A program made the position numbers and the translations under genes. A stretch of 64,000 bases of DNA. Source: an uncultured Clostridia bacterium. Its GTDB lineage: Bacteria > Bacillota > Clostridia > Christensenellales > Pumilibacteraceae. The stretch lies in the NCBI GenBank assembly GCA_947175335.1, contig CAMWMF010000003.1, positions 84,606-148,605 on the forward strand, read 5' to 3'. Every line of letters starts with the position of its first letter. The first letter of the stretch is position 1. Shown piece after piece: positions 18,197 through 30,313 of the stretch. The notes under the pieces were generated by a model. That model had not been told where the DNA came from, ran no database searches, and saw only the letters and a list, made by a program, of their open reading frames with translations.

Positions 18197-18236
18197 TAAA
18201 ACGGACGCACTTTGACGCGCGCCCGTTTTTAGTTAA
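18197..18236. terminator. Bidirectional terminator after the zinc-ribbon gene
   Basis: AAAACGG and CCGTTTT arms flank a shorter internal GCG pairing, then a T run; the convergent gene begins its stop at 18259. Confidence 0.75.
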
Positions 18237-18258
18237 TACTCTTTATTTAAATTGTTAA

Positions 18259-18720
18259 TCAACAGTATGTTTCTGCTTTTTCCAAACACGACAAAAACAT
18301 TTTGTTAAATTCATCGCAATCTCGGCTAAATTCTTTTATCAGGTTGGGAGCATATTCTCCGACTAATCGCAATTCAACGGTACTGTTGTCACTTATAAAT
18401 TTTATTTTGTAATACATGTGTTTGCCGAGCGAACAGTCTATTTGTACGTCGGTTATGCCGCTCCATGCCAAAAACCGTTTACTGCGTAGCGAAATGGGTA
18501 CGGTAATTCCGTTTGAATCTACGCGAACTCTCAACCTTATAAATATTGTGAGTAGAGCGGCTAAAATACACAAGGCTATCCCGCTTGCAAGCAGGATTGA
18601 CCATAACGGCATATCAAATGACAATAAAGAGAAAGTTATAGCCAATGCCAAAATTAACAATGCTAGCATTATCCCTATAATCCCGATATTCTTTGTAAAG
18701 CATTTGTACGATTTTGTCAC
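18259..18720 (-). CDS. Two-TM protein with PH-like domain, unknown
   Basis: The 153-aa protein has two hydrophobic helices (about residues 12-34 and 39-62) and a C-terminal beta-rich part with VRVDSNGITVPISLRSKRFLAWSGITDV, a layout typical of bacterial PH-domain membrane proteins. GTG at 18720 is supported by AGAGGAAA 8 nt upstream. Codon use is more AT-rich than its neighbours. Function unknown. Confidence 0.6.
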   Translation of the reverse strand: MTKSYKCFTKNIGIIGIMLALLILALAITFSLLSFDMPLWSILLASGIALCILAALLTIFIRLRVRVDSNGITVPISLRSKRFLAWSGITDVQIDCSLGKHMYYKIKFISDNSTVELRLVGEYAPNLIKEFSRDCDEFNKMFLSCLEKAETYC

Positions 18721-18891
18721 GGTTTTTCCTCTGTATATATTTTACTATGTTGTAATATAAAAGTCAACAGTAGTCGACTTGACATTATTACAACGCAAAA
18801 CATATAAGTGTAGTTTCATTATTCATTTTATTAAGAAAAGATTAAAAAGATTAGAATTACATTAGAAATCTCAAAAGAAAGATTTTTTATA

Positions 18892-18935
18892 TTGACATAC
18901 TATGTAATGCGTGGTATTATGTTATAGACAGTATG
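18892..18935 (+). promoter_or_regulatory. padR promoter with inverted half-sites
   Basis: TTGACA (18892-18897), 17 nt, TATTAT (18915-18920). CATACT (18896-18901) and AGTATG (18930-18935) form an inverted repeat around the -10 and could be an autoregulatory operator; PadR proteins usually repress their own operon. Confidence 0.65.
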
Positions 18936-18993
18936 ATGACGTTCGGTAACTGCGAACATCAAAATACCGATTAAATTATTGAAGGAGGGCGCG

Positions 18994-19302
18994 GTGGACG
19001 TTCAACTGAAAAAGGGCTTGCTCGAGCTATGCGTACTGGCGTCGCTCAACAAAGAGGAGAGTTACGGGTACAAGATAATCAGCGACATCTCGCCGTATAT
19101 AGAGATAAGCGAGAGCACGCTGTATCCCATACTCAAACGTTTGGAAGCCACGGGGTGTTTAACCACGCGTAGCAAGGAATACAACGGCAGGCTGCGAAAG
19201 TATTACATGATTACTCGGGCGGGCAAGGATAGGATAAAGAGCTCGCTTAACGATCTTGACGAGCTGAAAAGAATATACGAATTTATTCGAGGAGCATTTT
19301 AG
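18994..19302 (+). CDS. PadR-family transcriptional regulator
   Basis: The 102-aa protein has the winged-helix pattern of short PadR proteins: LKKGLLELCVLASL, SYGYKIISDI, STLYPILKRLE as recognition helix and LRKYYMIT in the wing. GTG at 18994 is chosen because GAAGGAGG lies 5 nt upstream. PadR proteins repress adjacent envelope or efflux operons and respond to small ligands or stress. Here the partner genes are a DUF1700 membrane protein and a DUF4097 protein, a combination frequent in Firmicutes. An intergenic stretch of four short palindromes separates it from them. Confidence 0.93.
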   Translation: MDVQLKKGLLELCVLASLNKEESYGYKIISDISPYIEISESTLYPILKRLEATGCLTTRSKEYNGRLRKYYMITRAGKDRIKSSLNDLDELKRIYEFIRGAF

Positions 19303-19403
19303 CCCGCTTGCGGGAGCGAAAATGCGACGACGACAAATTTGTTATAATACACCGCAGCCTGCTGCGGAAGTGCGCGAAGCGCACGGGCCAGTGCTTGCAC
19401 TGG
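19303..19403. repeat. Four consecutive short GC-rich palindromes
   Basis: CCCGCTTGCGGG (19303-19314), CCGCAG/CTGCGG (19352-19367), GTGCGC/GCGCAC (19370-19384) and CCAGTGC/GCACTGG (19388-19403) stand in a row between padR and the DUF1700 gene. None is followed by a T run, so they are not classical terminators. Confidence 0.8.
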
Positions 19404-19443
19404 TGGTATAATATCTAATTTATTTACAGGGAGGGGCGCTGAC

Positions 19444-20169
19444 ATGACCAAATACGAATGGGAACATGAACTTAAAAAGAACATACACCGTTTGCCCGCC
19501 GACGAAATAGCGCGGGTGCTCGACTATTATAACGAGATGTTCGAGGATAATATCGAGCGCGGAAAGAGCGAGCGCGAAATTATCCGCGAATTCGGCAACC
19601 CCGTGGACGTTGCCGATAAGATTTTGTCGGAATACGACGGTGAGCTTTTGCCGATAGAGGGAGATATTCCCGTGCCGCGGCCGCCCGAAGACAAGCCGGC
19701 AGATGGCGGCATCTTTGACGGACACGACAATAATAAATGCGACGATACTATTGCAGACAAAAGCGTTAAGGATACCGTTGAGCAAAAAAAGAACGAGCAA
19801 AACGAGTACGACAAGCTTGACGAAGTAGACAAACGCAACGTTAAGGTAGCGCTGTTTCTTGTTGTTAATTTTGTGACCGGTTTTGCTTTTGTTATCGTTG
19901 CGGCGGTGGCGTGGATTGTGCTTGCGGCATTTACGGTTGCGGGCGTTGGCATGGGCTTAGGCGGGGCATACGCGTTTATCGTGTCGTTCGGTCCGATGTT
20001 TACGGGCGGCTTCGGCGCGGGACTCGCACAGCTCGGTATTAGCATAGCACTTGTCGGTTTGGGTGTGATTTTGGTCGTAGGTTGCGTTAAATCGATACGA
20101 ACGTACGCCAAAGTGACAAAAACACTATACAACGGCATTTTCAAGGTCAGCAAAGAGGAGAGAGTATGA
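19444..20169 (+). CDS. DUF1700 (HAAS-domain) membrane protein
   Basis: The N-terminal 65 residues (YEWEHELKKNIHRLPADEI... EIIREFGNPVDVADKI) match the HAAS domain of DUF1700 proteins, an alpha-helical signalling module encoded beside PadR regulators. A disordered acidic linker follows, then two or three Gly/Ala-rich TM helices (about residues 135-220). GGGAGGGGCG lies before the ATG. It overlaps the next gene by 4 nt, ATGA. By family precedent it probably transmits or receives an envelope signal; this is not demonstrated by sequence. Confidence 0.85.
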   Translation: MTKYEWEHELKKNIHRLPADEIARVLDYYNEMFEDNIERGKSEREIIREFGNPVDVADKILSEYDGELLPIEGDIPVPRPPEDKPADGGIFDGHDNNKCDDTIADKSVKDTVEQKKNEQNEYDKLDEVDKRNVKVALFLVVNFVTGFAFVIVAAVAWIVLAAFTVAGVGMGLGGAYAFIVSFGPMFTGGFGAGLAQLGISIALVGLGVILVVGCVKSIRTYAKVTKTLYNGIFKVSKEERV

Positions 20170-21002
20170 AACGCACAAGTAAATTCCTTGCCGTTGGTGC
20201 GGCGGTTCTTATAATAGGCGTTGTCATTTGGGTAATAGGTATGTCGATTATAGGCTGGGATTTTTATCGGCTCGATAATACCGAATATACGGCTAGGTCA
20301 TACGCTTGCGAGGACGAGGTTAAAAGCATAAGCGTGAGTCTTTCGTCATTTCCGCTGACGGTTAAAAGAGGGGAACGCGTATCGCTCGACTACTACGAAG
20401 CGGACAATTCGGAAGTGTTTGTAGAGGAAAAAGACGGCGTGCTGTCCGTTGTGGAAAAGTACCAATACAGCCCGTTTAAAAGCGGCTTGTTCAATATAGG
20501 TAGGACTTCGCATAAATTCACGCTTACTGTTGTTTCGGGCGCTAAACTTGAAATAAACGGAAATAACAGCGACATTTCGATTGAAGATGCAGACTTTGAG
20601 GATTTTTCTATGCACAGCACAAATGCAAATATTCGTTTTACGCGTGTGAAGTTCGGCAAGCTGAATATTAAATCCACAAACTGCGATTTAACATTGAACG
20701 GTTGCAAAGCGTCGGGTATGACGGTTAAATCGACCAACCTCGATATAACGGCAAAAAACTGTGAGTTCGATTCGGCAGTGATTGACGGCACAAACGTCGA
20801 TTGTGAGTTAGAAATGGTAAAGCTAAACATGCTGTCTTTGGACGCCGTTAATTTGGACGCCGATATAGAGATTGTAGGAAATCAAAACGAGTATACAGTA
20901 CAAACGAGCGGACGCGGCATGCCTGCCCATCGCACGGGCACTACCGACAAACTTATCAAGCTAAGCGGAACAAACAACGATGTTGATCTCAAATTCGTTT
21001 GA
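20166..21002 (+). CDS. DUF4097 beta-helical envelope protein
   Basis: The 278-aa protein has one N-terminal TM helix (LAVGAAVLIIGVVIWVIG) and then repeating short beta strands such as ISVSLSSFPLTVKRG, LEINGNNSDISIED, MHSTNANIRFTRV and MTVKSTNLDITAKN, typical of the DUF4097/adhesin-like beta solenoid. It is coupled to the DUF1700 gene by a 4-nt overlap. It would display the solenoid outside the membrane. A strong terminator ends the operon. Confidence 0.85.
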   Translation: MKRTSKFLAVGAAVLIIGVVIWVIGMSIIGWDFYRLDNTEYTARSYACEDEVKSISVSLSSFPLTVKRGERVSLDYYEADNSEVFVEEKDGVLSVVEKYQYSPFKSGLFNIGRTSHKFTLTVVSGAKLEINGNNSDISIEDADFEDFSMHSTNANIRFTRVKFGKLNIKSTNCDLTLNGCKASGMTVKSTNLDITAKNCEFDSAVIDGTNVDCELEMVKLNMLSLDAVNLDADIEIVGNQNEYTVQTSGRGMPAHRTGTTDKLIKLSGTNNDVDLKFV

Positions 21003-21021
21003 TTAAGTAATTATTACAACA

Positions 21022-21060
21022 CAAAACCCTCGCACTTATGTGCGAGGGTTTTGTTGTTTG
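21022..21060. terminator. Bidirectional terminator between DUF4097 and PFOR genes
   Basis: Perfect 14-bp arms CAAAACCCTCGCAC (21022-21035) and GTGCGAGGGTTTTG (21040-21053) around TTAT, between convergent genes. Confidence 0.93.
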
Positions 21061-21084
21061 CTTATATTATGTTATGATAGATGA

Positions 21085-24666
<3,582 letters not shown>

Positions 24667-24692
24667 TTATATAAGTACAACACAACCTTTAT

Positions 24693-24721
24693 ATTATATA
24701 ACGCCACGGATTTAAAGTCAA
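24693..24721 (-). promoter_or_regulatory. SigA-type promoter of the PFOR gene
   Basis: On the minus strand TTGACT (24721-24716), 17 nt, TATAAT (24698-24693). The leader between it and the ATG includes GTTGTA (24661-24666) and TACAAC (24676-24681), a 6-bp inverted repeat. Confidence 0.85.
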
Positions 24722-24774
24722 GATAATAGCAATGATTTTACGGAAAAACCGCGGCTGTAAATCGTCAAAATATG

Positions 24775-24803
24775 TTGACACAAAACTCAACTTGTTGTAA
24801 AAT
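24775..24803 (+). promoter_or_regulatory. SigA-type promoter of gatCA
   Basis: TTGACA (24775-24780), 17 nt, TAAAAT (24798-24803), 29 nt before the gatC ATG. Confidence 0.85.
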
Positions 24804-24831
24804 TATCTTTGGAAAAAACGTGGAGTGAGCT

Positions 24832-25044
24832 ATGGATAAACTTATGACGGAACAGGATATCGAAAGGCTGAGTAAAGCTGTCGGGATACAAGTATCGACG
24901 GCGGAAATTGAGCCTATGCATGCGCATATCCGAAAACAGTTACATAGCTTCGAAGCGCTCGACAATATCGATACAAACGGAATTGACCCCACATTCGATT
25001 TGCAGGGCGAGGGTAGATTTACGGTAGGCAGGCTGGGCGTATGA
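24832..25044 (+). CDS. gatC: Asp-tRNA(Asn)/Glu-tRNA(Gln) amidotransferase subunit C, short
   Basis: The 70-aa protein follows the GatC pattern: LSKAVGIQVSTAEIEPMHAHIRK, then LDNIDTNGIDPTF and GRFTVGRLGV. It is shorter than the usual about 95 aa and ends just past the segment that wraps GatA. GatC stabilises the GatAB complex, which amidates mischarged tRNA. GTGGAGTGAG precedes the ATG. The stop overlaps the gatA start by 4 nt, so the two are translationally coupled. Confidence 0.8.
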   Translation: MDKLMTEQDIERLSKAVGIQVSTAEIEPMHAHIRKQLHSFEALDNIDTNGIDPTFDLQGEGRFTVGRLGV

Positions 25045-26378
25045 ATATAACCGATTTGACAGCCGTTTCTCTTGCCGCGGCTATATCGAGCGGGGAAGTT
25101 ACTCCTACCGATGTTGTTACGAAATGCCTTGGCAAAATACAAGGCGATAGACAACTGAACAACTTTATTACGGTGTGTGCCGACCAAGCGCTAAAAGAGG
25201 CGCAAGCCGCCGAACGAGAAATCAAAAACGGCAAGCACACCGATAAAAAACTTTTGGGCGTGCCCGTTGCGGTAAAGGATAATATTTGCGTAGCGGGCGT
25301 GCAAACCACCTGTGCGTCGCATTTGCTGTACGATTACGTGCCCGACAGCGACGCGGAAGTAGTTGCAAGGCTAAAACGCGCGGGTGCGATAATAATAGGC
25401 AAAACCAATATGGACGAGTTCGCGTTTGGCAGCGCCAACGAATACTCGGCTTACGGTTGCGTGCGTAACGTGCGGGATAATAACCGCGTTGCGGGCGGAA
25501 GCTCGGGCGGCTCGGCAAACGCCGTCGCGGCGGGCGAGACGGTGCTTGCGCTGGGTACGGACACAGGCGGCTCGGTGCGCCAGCCCGCAGCATTTTGCGG
25601 CGTGGTAGGGCTTAAACCCACGTACGGCGCGATTAGTAGACAAGGCGTAATAGGACTGTGTCCGTCTATGGAACAGGTAGGAATGCTGTCCAAAACATGC
25701 GACGACGCGCTGCTGTTGTTTTCTGTGGCGTCGGGTCAGGAAATGCGCGCATTGGACGGCAACGTGCGCGGAATAACGATAGGTATTGCAAAGGAATTTT
25801 TGCAGGCGGAAAAGAGCGACGGCGTAGCAAAGGTGTTTAATAATGCGATAGAGCAGTTAAAGGCGCTTGGCGTAAACGTAGTGGAAGTGTCTATACCGTC
25901 ATTCTTTGCGGGGTTGTCCGCGTACCATGTATTGTCGTCGGCAGAGGCTGTAAATGCGTTCAAAAAAGTTGTCGAGGCGCATCCTACCACCGCACTGCTG
26001 GGTGGCGAGGTCAAGCGGCGAATGTTGACGGGCGCGGTTGTTACCGACGGCGAAAACTACGACAAGCTGTACGTAAAGGCGGCAAAGGTGCGCACCGTTA
26101 TAACTGCCGAATATCTTAAAGCATTAAGCGGTTGCGACGCATTGTTATGTCCGACCACTGCGACGGTTGCTACACCCATAGGCGGCATTACCGATCCGCA
26201 GCAGGAGCATATGTGCGATTCGTACCTTGCACCCGTGTCTCTTGCGGGATTGCCGGCTGTAAGCGTTCCGTTCGGGAGTGAGTTCGGCTTGCCGATAGGT
26301 ATACAAATTATAGGCAAGCGCAACGGGGAAAGAGAGATTTTGAATATAGGAAAAGGTTTGATGAACGCTGTCCGATAG
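25041..26378 (+). CDS. gatA: Asp-tRNA(Asn)/Glu-tRNA(Gln) amidotransferase subunit A
   Basis: The 445-aa amidase-signature protein has the catalytic Lys in GVPVAVKDNI, the glycine/serine loop GGSSGGSANAVA with the cis-Ser and DTGGSVRQPAAFCG with the nucleophile, then GLKPTYGAISR. These match GatA, which releases ammonia from glutamine for transamidation. The length is slightly below the usual 480-490 aa. gatB does not follow; the gene is closed by a terminator overlapping its last codons and a germination gene comes next, so GatB must be encoded elsewhere. Confidence 0.93.
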   Translation: MNITDLTAVSLAAAISSGEVTPTDVVTKCLGKIQGDRQLNNFITVCADQALKEAQAAEREIKNGKHTDKKLLGVPVAVKDNICVAGVQTTCASHLLYDYVPDSDAEVVARLKRAGAIIIGKTNMDEFAFGSANEYSAYGCVRNVRDNNRVAGGSSGGSANAVAAGETVLALGTDTGGSVRQPAAFCGVVGLKPTYGAISRQGVIGLCPSMEQVGMLSKTCDDALLLFSVASGQEMRALDGNVRGITIGIAKEFLQAEKSDGVAKVFNNAIEQLKALGVNVVEVSIPSFFAGLSAYHVLSSAEAVNAFKKVVEAHPTTALLGGEVKRRMLTGAVVTDGENYDKLYVKAAKVRTVITAEYLKALSGCDALLCPTTATVATPIGGITDPQQEHMCDSYLAPVSLAGLPAVSVPFGSEFGLPIGIQIIGKRNGEREILNIGKGLMNAVR

Positions 26379-26395
26379 TGACGGCGTTTTTTGTT
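26364..26395 (+). terminator. Terminator overlapping the end of gatA
   Basis: AACGCTGTC (26364-26372) pairs with GACGGCGTT (26380-26388, one G-T wobble) around a loop that contains the gatA stop codon, followed by six T (26387-26392). It separates gatCA from the germination operon. Confidence 0.85.
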
Positions 26396-26441
26396 TGATT
26401 GTACACGCATAATAATATTCGCCCTTTCGCACAATAACGGT

Positions 26442-27854
26442 ATGGAAGCGGCACAGCGTATTTTGGATAAGTTTTCCACGCCCGACAATGTGGTTTCGCA
26501 CGAATTTAAGTGCGGCAAGGTTTCGGGCGTGTTGATAGTTCAGCCCGATTTGTCGGACGCTGCTACGGCGCGCGCCGTCGTTTTTGCGTTGGAAAATACG
26601 GCGCAAAAACTAGGTTCGTTGGAGGAATTCAGCCGCTACGCGTTGCTCGAATACGACGTGACCATTTCGGACGATGTCGACGATTGCGTAAACAAGCTGC
26701 TCAACGGCGATATGCTGTTGTGCATAGAGGACGAAAGCCGTTACGCCGTGATAAATGCGCGCAAGTACACCACGCGCGGCATTACCGAGCCGCCCACCGA
26801 AACTGTTATGCGCGGCCCGCGCGAGGGGTTTATAGAGGACTTAAAGACCAATCTTTCGCTGTTGGAGCGGCGGCTTAAAACGCCCGATCTTGCCATAGAG
26901 CGAATGGAGATAGGGCGAAAAAGCAAGACGGCAATAGCGTTGTGCTATCTAAGCTCGGTCGCCGACGAAAAGGTGATAAAGAACGTTAAAAAGCGGCTGG
27001 AAAAAATCGACATAGACGGCATAGTGGACAGTCACTACCTCGTGCCGTATATCGAGGAAAAACCGCTGTCGCTGTTCAATCAAACGGGACTTAGCGAAAA
27101 GCCGGATATAGTAACGGCAAAGCTATTGGAAGGGCGTGTGGCGATTTTTGTCGACGGCTCGCCGATGGTGATAACCGTGCCGTTTGTAGTGGTGGAGGAG
27201 TTCCAGTCTGGCGAGGATTATTACCAGCGTTCGACATACGGCACCTTTGTGCGATTGCTGCGGTACTTGGGATTGATACTTGCGCTGTTGTTGCCAGGGC
27301 TGTACGTGGCGCTGCAAAACTTCCACTATACGCTCATACCCGTGCGGTTTATGGTAACGCTTATGACGGCAATAAAGGGTATACCGCTTTCGCCGCTTGC
27401 GGAAACGGTTTTCGTGTTGCTCTTGTTCGAGATTATACGCGAGGCGAGCGTGCGCATGCCGCGCGCCGTCGGTATGGCTATGAGCATAGTGGGCGCGCTG
27501 GTGCTTGGCGAAACGGCGGTCAGCGCGGGGCTTATAAGCTCGCCTGCGGTAATGGTTATCGCACTGAGCTCGATTGCATTGTTTACCGTGCCGTCGATGA
27601 TAGGCGCTATGAGCGTGCTCAGAATTTTGTATACGCTTATAGGCGGGCTTTGCGGATTGTTCGGCTTGATACTTGCCGTATTGTTTACTCTGCATTATAT
27701 TTGCTCGCTAAACGCATACGACGCGCCGTACCTTGCGCCGTTTACGCCGCTGGTGTATTCCGACTTTAAGGACGCTATAGAACGTAGTCCGTTCCCGACG
27801 ATGAAGCAGCGGCCGAGAAGCATACCCAACAACAATCCGACAAGACAAGCATAA
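26442..27854 (+). CDS. Spore germination protein, GerAA family
   Basis: The product of about 470 aa has the GerA layout: a soluble N-terminal half with RYAVINARKYTTRGITEPPTE and RGPREGFIEDLKTNLSLLERRLK, both family signatures, then membrane helices with VRFMVTLMTAIKGIPLSPLAET and the conserved EIIREASVRMPRAVG. The C terminus is Pro/Arg-rich. GerAA proteins form the nutrient-gated ion channel of the germinant receptor in the spore inner membrane. ATG 26442 is used; the open frame extends to a TTG at 26391 that lies in a terminator stem and is unlikely. No good Shine-Dalgarno is visible. Confidence 0.9.
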   Translation: MEAAQRILDKFSTPDNVVSHEFKCGKVSGVLIVQPDLSDAATARAVVFALENTAQKLGSLEEFSRYALLEYDVTISDDVDDCVNKLLNGDMLLCIEDESRYAVINARKYTTRGITEPPTETVMRGPREGFIEDLKTNLSLLERRLKTPDLAIERMEIGRKSKTAIALCYLSSVADEKVIKNVKKRLEKIDIDGIVDSHYLVPYIEEKPLSLFNQTGLSEKPDIVTAKLLEGRVAIFVDGSPMVITVPFVVVEEFQSGEDYYQRSTYGTFVRLLRYLGLILALLLPGLYVALQNFHYTLIPVRFMVTLMTAIKGIPLSPLAETVFVLLLFEIIREASVRMPRAVGMAMSIVGALVLGETAVSAGLISSPAVMVIALSSIALFTVPSMIGAMSVLRILYTLIGGLCGLFGLILAVLFTLHYICSLNAYDAPYLAPFTPLVYSDFKDAIERSPFPTMKQRPRSIPNNNPTRQA

Positions 27855-27859
27855 TTATT

Positions 27860-27893
27860 AATTCGGAATTCGGAATTATGAATTCGGAATTAA
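27860..27893. repeat. AATTCGGAATT repeat cluster inside the germination operon
   Basis: Same unit order as the cluster at 11156. It occupies nearly the whole gap between the GerAA stop and the GerAB start and leaves no visible ribosome-binding site for the latter. Confidence 0.85.
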
Positions 27894-27900
27894 CTTACAT

Positions 27901-29100
27901 ATGGAAGCAACACAACAACAAACAAATAATTCGGCGCTCGGCAGCGAAAACACGAAAAACGCGGGCACGACCAACACTCGCGAAACCAAGCAAGCGTCGG
28001 GCAAGCAGCTTGTGGCAATAATATTCATTCTTGCAATGGCGACAAAAATGTTTTTGCTGCCCATATTTCTCATACAAGCGTCGGGGCGTGACGGCTATCT
28101 TATTCTTACGGTGTACGGCGTTTTCGACCTTATCACGCTCGTGCCGATGATTATTGCGATAAGAAAGTGCGACGTCGATTTTTTTGAACTGCTCTCGTCC
28201 GTGCTCGGCAAGGTGGGCGCGAAAATCGTTGTGGCTATAATAGGATTGTTTTTGTTTTTCAAGCTGAACACAGCCGTCGCCGAAATTTTAACGTTTTACG
28301 GCACAAACGTGCTTGCCGACTTCGATACGAGTATGATGATTATTGTACTATTGGTGTTTTTGACGGCGGCGGGTACGCATACGCTACGCAGTCTAAGCAG
28401 ACTTAATGAGATTTTGGTTCCGATAATAGTTGTGTGTCTTGCGGTGCTTGTCGCTATCGTCGTGCTTACCGGCTTCGATCTCGGCAATATTTTGCCCGCC
28501 GTCGCGGACGGTAAAGGCTTTACGGCGGCACTGCTTAAACATCCCGCATGGGTGGGGGATTTTACTCCGCTCGTGCTGTTTATAGGCAGGACTAAAACCA
28601 AAAAGTACACGTGGTGCTTTGCGGCAGGATCGGGCGTCATCGGCACCGGCATAGCCGTGTTTTTCGCAATCGCGCTGTCGGCGGCGTTCGGCAACGTTCC
28701 GATGCTTATCGATTCAACAACCAATATTTCCAACATTCTTCAATTTTCGGTTGGAAACGTGTACGGCAGGCTGGATATGTTCTCATCCGTCGTGTGGAGC
28801 GTGTCGGTGTTTATCGAGGCGGCGCTGTTCTTTTACGCAACGTGTAGGTGCGTGTCGTTTGTTATAGGCAAAAACGCGCACTTTATAATATCGCTGTGTG
28901 CGTGCGTCGCAACGTACGTCGTACAGGTTTTTGCGTTTACCGACCCGATGATACTTTCGCTTTGCGTAACGTCGTATGCGTGCGCGATAATCACGCCGAC
29001 TATGGCAGTGGGTATACCCGTGCTCGCGCTTGTTTGCGGCGCGGTTTACAACAAAAAGAATAAAGGCGACGCAAAAGCGGCGGGGAGGCAATCGGCATGA
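27901..29100 (+). CDS. Spore germination permease, GerAB family
   Basis: A 399-aa membrane protein with about ten helices and a Gln/Asn/Thr-rich N-terminal 35 residues. Features such as KQLVAIIFILAMATKMFLLP, DLITLVPMIIA and HPAWVGDFTPLVLFIGR fit the GerAB/amino-acid-permease-like germinant-binding subunit of germination receptors. The start lies at the end of the AATTCGG repeat without a clear Shine-Dalgarno, and a start at a later ATG cannot be excluded. It overlaps the next gene by 4 nt. Confidence 0.87.
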   Translation: MEATQQQTNNSALGSENTKNAGTTNTRETKQASGKQLVAIIFILAMATKMFLLPIFLIQASGRDGYLILTVYGVFDLITLVPMIIAIRKCDVDFFELLSSVLGKVGAKIVVAIIGLFLFFKLNTAVAEILTFYGTNVLADFDTSMMIIVLLVFLTAAGTHTLRSLSRLNEILVPIIVVCLAVLVAIVVLTGFDLGNILPAVADGKGFTAALLKHPAWVGDFTPLVLFIGRTKTKKYTWCFAAGSGVIGTGIAVFFAIALSAAFGNVPMLIDSTTNISNILQFSVGNVYGRLDMFSSVVWSVSVFIEAALFFYATCRCVSFVIGKNAHFIISLCACVATYVVQVFAFTDPMILSLCVTSYACAIITPTMAVGIPVLALVCGAVYNKKNKGDAKAAGRQSA

Positions 29101-30302
29101 CACAGCGAAAAAAATTGCTTATATACAAGGCGTTACTGTTTTTGTTCGCGTTCTTTATAGCGTTTATGCCGACCACTTCGCTGCGCAACAAGGAAGTGAA
29201 CAGCCGCGTTATCGTCGGAATTTTGGGGCTTGACGGCGGAGACGGCGATAAGGTAAGTCTTACCGCGCAGTACGTAATGCCTACCGAGGCGCAGGGCTCT
29301 ACGGGCAAGGACACCGTAACGGTCGAGGGCGAAACGCTGGACGAGGCGGCGGAAGCGCTAAACACCGCGCTCGGTAGGCGGGTGGAGCTCGGTCATTGCT
29401 CAATGGTTATTGTGGGCAAAGATGCAAAGCCCGAATTATTGGGCTCGTTGATGACGGCGACAGACGTTACCGCCGATGTTTGGATGGCGGCCGCCGAAGA
29501 TAAGGCGGAGGATTTAATAGCCGACCTTACAGACTTTATGTCCAAGACGGGCGCGACCGACGCCAACTTTATAGCGTACAGCGCGCGCAAGGCGCATATA
29601 GCCACCAATACGCTGTTGGGCTTTTTGTCCGACCTCGGAAGCGCGTCCAAAACCGCATATATGCCGCTTGTGGAAATGCAGAGCGGCAAAGCGAGCGAAG
29701 GCGGATCCTCGGGCGGCGGCGGTTCAGGCGGCGGCAAAGGTGGCGACAGCGGCGGCGGAAGTAGCGAAGGCGGAAAAGGCGGCGAAAGCGAGGGTGAGCA
29801 AAAGACGGGCATGAAGGTGGAAAAGCTTGCCATGTACGGCGAAAACGGCAGGGTAGGCATATTCGATTCCACTTCGGCGCGCGGCGTGGCGTGGGTGAGC
29901 GCACCCGTGGAAAAGGGCACGGTATGCTCGGACGTGGAGTACGATGGCAAGACGATAAAAGGCGTGTGCGGCAGACTGCTCAAAAAACACGCTTCTGTAA
30001 AAGTCGATAGCAAGACGGGCGAAGCGACTATCAAGATAAAGGCGTTTATCGAGCCGCACGGGGATAAGTTCAATTCGCTGTTTGCCACCAACAGCAGCAA
30101 GGCTAACGACGCGCTTATTGCCGGCTACAAAAAGAAAATTCAAGGCGAGGTAGAAAGCGCAATCGGCAGCTCGTTTGAGATAAACGCCGACCCGCTGTTT
30201 ATCGGCAGGGAGTTTTACAGATATAGTCCGAACTACTTTATGTCCGAATACGATTACTCTTCCGTTAAGATAAAGTACGATATAGATATTTCTTTGAAAT
30301 AA
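29097..30302 (+). CDS. Spore germination protein, GerAC (Ger(x)C) family, no lipobox
   Basis: The 401-aa protein begins with a signal-like hydrophobic segment, followed by LRNKEVNSRVIVGILGLDGG, which corresponds to the start of Ger(x)C proteins. The C-terminal two thirds retain the family pattern, ending NYFMSEYDYSSVKIKYDIDISLK. Unusually there is no cysteine at the signal end where GerAC proteins normally carry a lipidated Cys followed by Trp-Asp. A glycine/serine-rich insertion occupies about residues 200-237. It completes a GerAA-AB-AC operon and would sit outside the spore inner membrane. Confidence 0.8.
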   Translation: MTQRKKLLIYKALLFLFAFFIAFMPTTSLRNKEVNSRVIVGILGLDGGDGDKVSLTAQYVMPTEAQGSTGKDTVTVEGETLDEAAEALNTALGRRVELGHCSMVIVGKDAKPELLGSLMTATDVTADVWMAAAEDKAEDLIADLTDFMSKTGATDANFIAYSARKAHIATNTLLGFLSDLGSASKTAYMPLVEMQSGKASEGGSSGGGGSGGGKGGDSGGGSSEGGKGGESEGEQKTGMKVEKLAMYGENGRVGIFDSTSARGVAWVSAPVEKGTVCSDVEYDGKTIKGVCGRLLKKHASVKVDSKTGEATIKIKAFIEPHGDKFNSLFATNSSKANDALIAGYKKKIQGEVESAIGSSFEINADPLFIGREFYRYSPNYFMSEYDYSSVKIKYDIDISLK

Positions 30303-30313
30303 GTAAAAATCGT

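Noticed and set aside
26391..26441. TTG start for the GerAA-like protein giving 17 more residues
   Set aside because: It lies within the T run of the gatA terminator and has no ribosome-binding site; ATG 26442 is better, though not strongly supported either.
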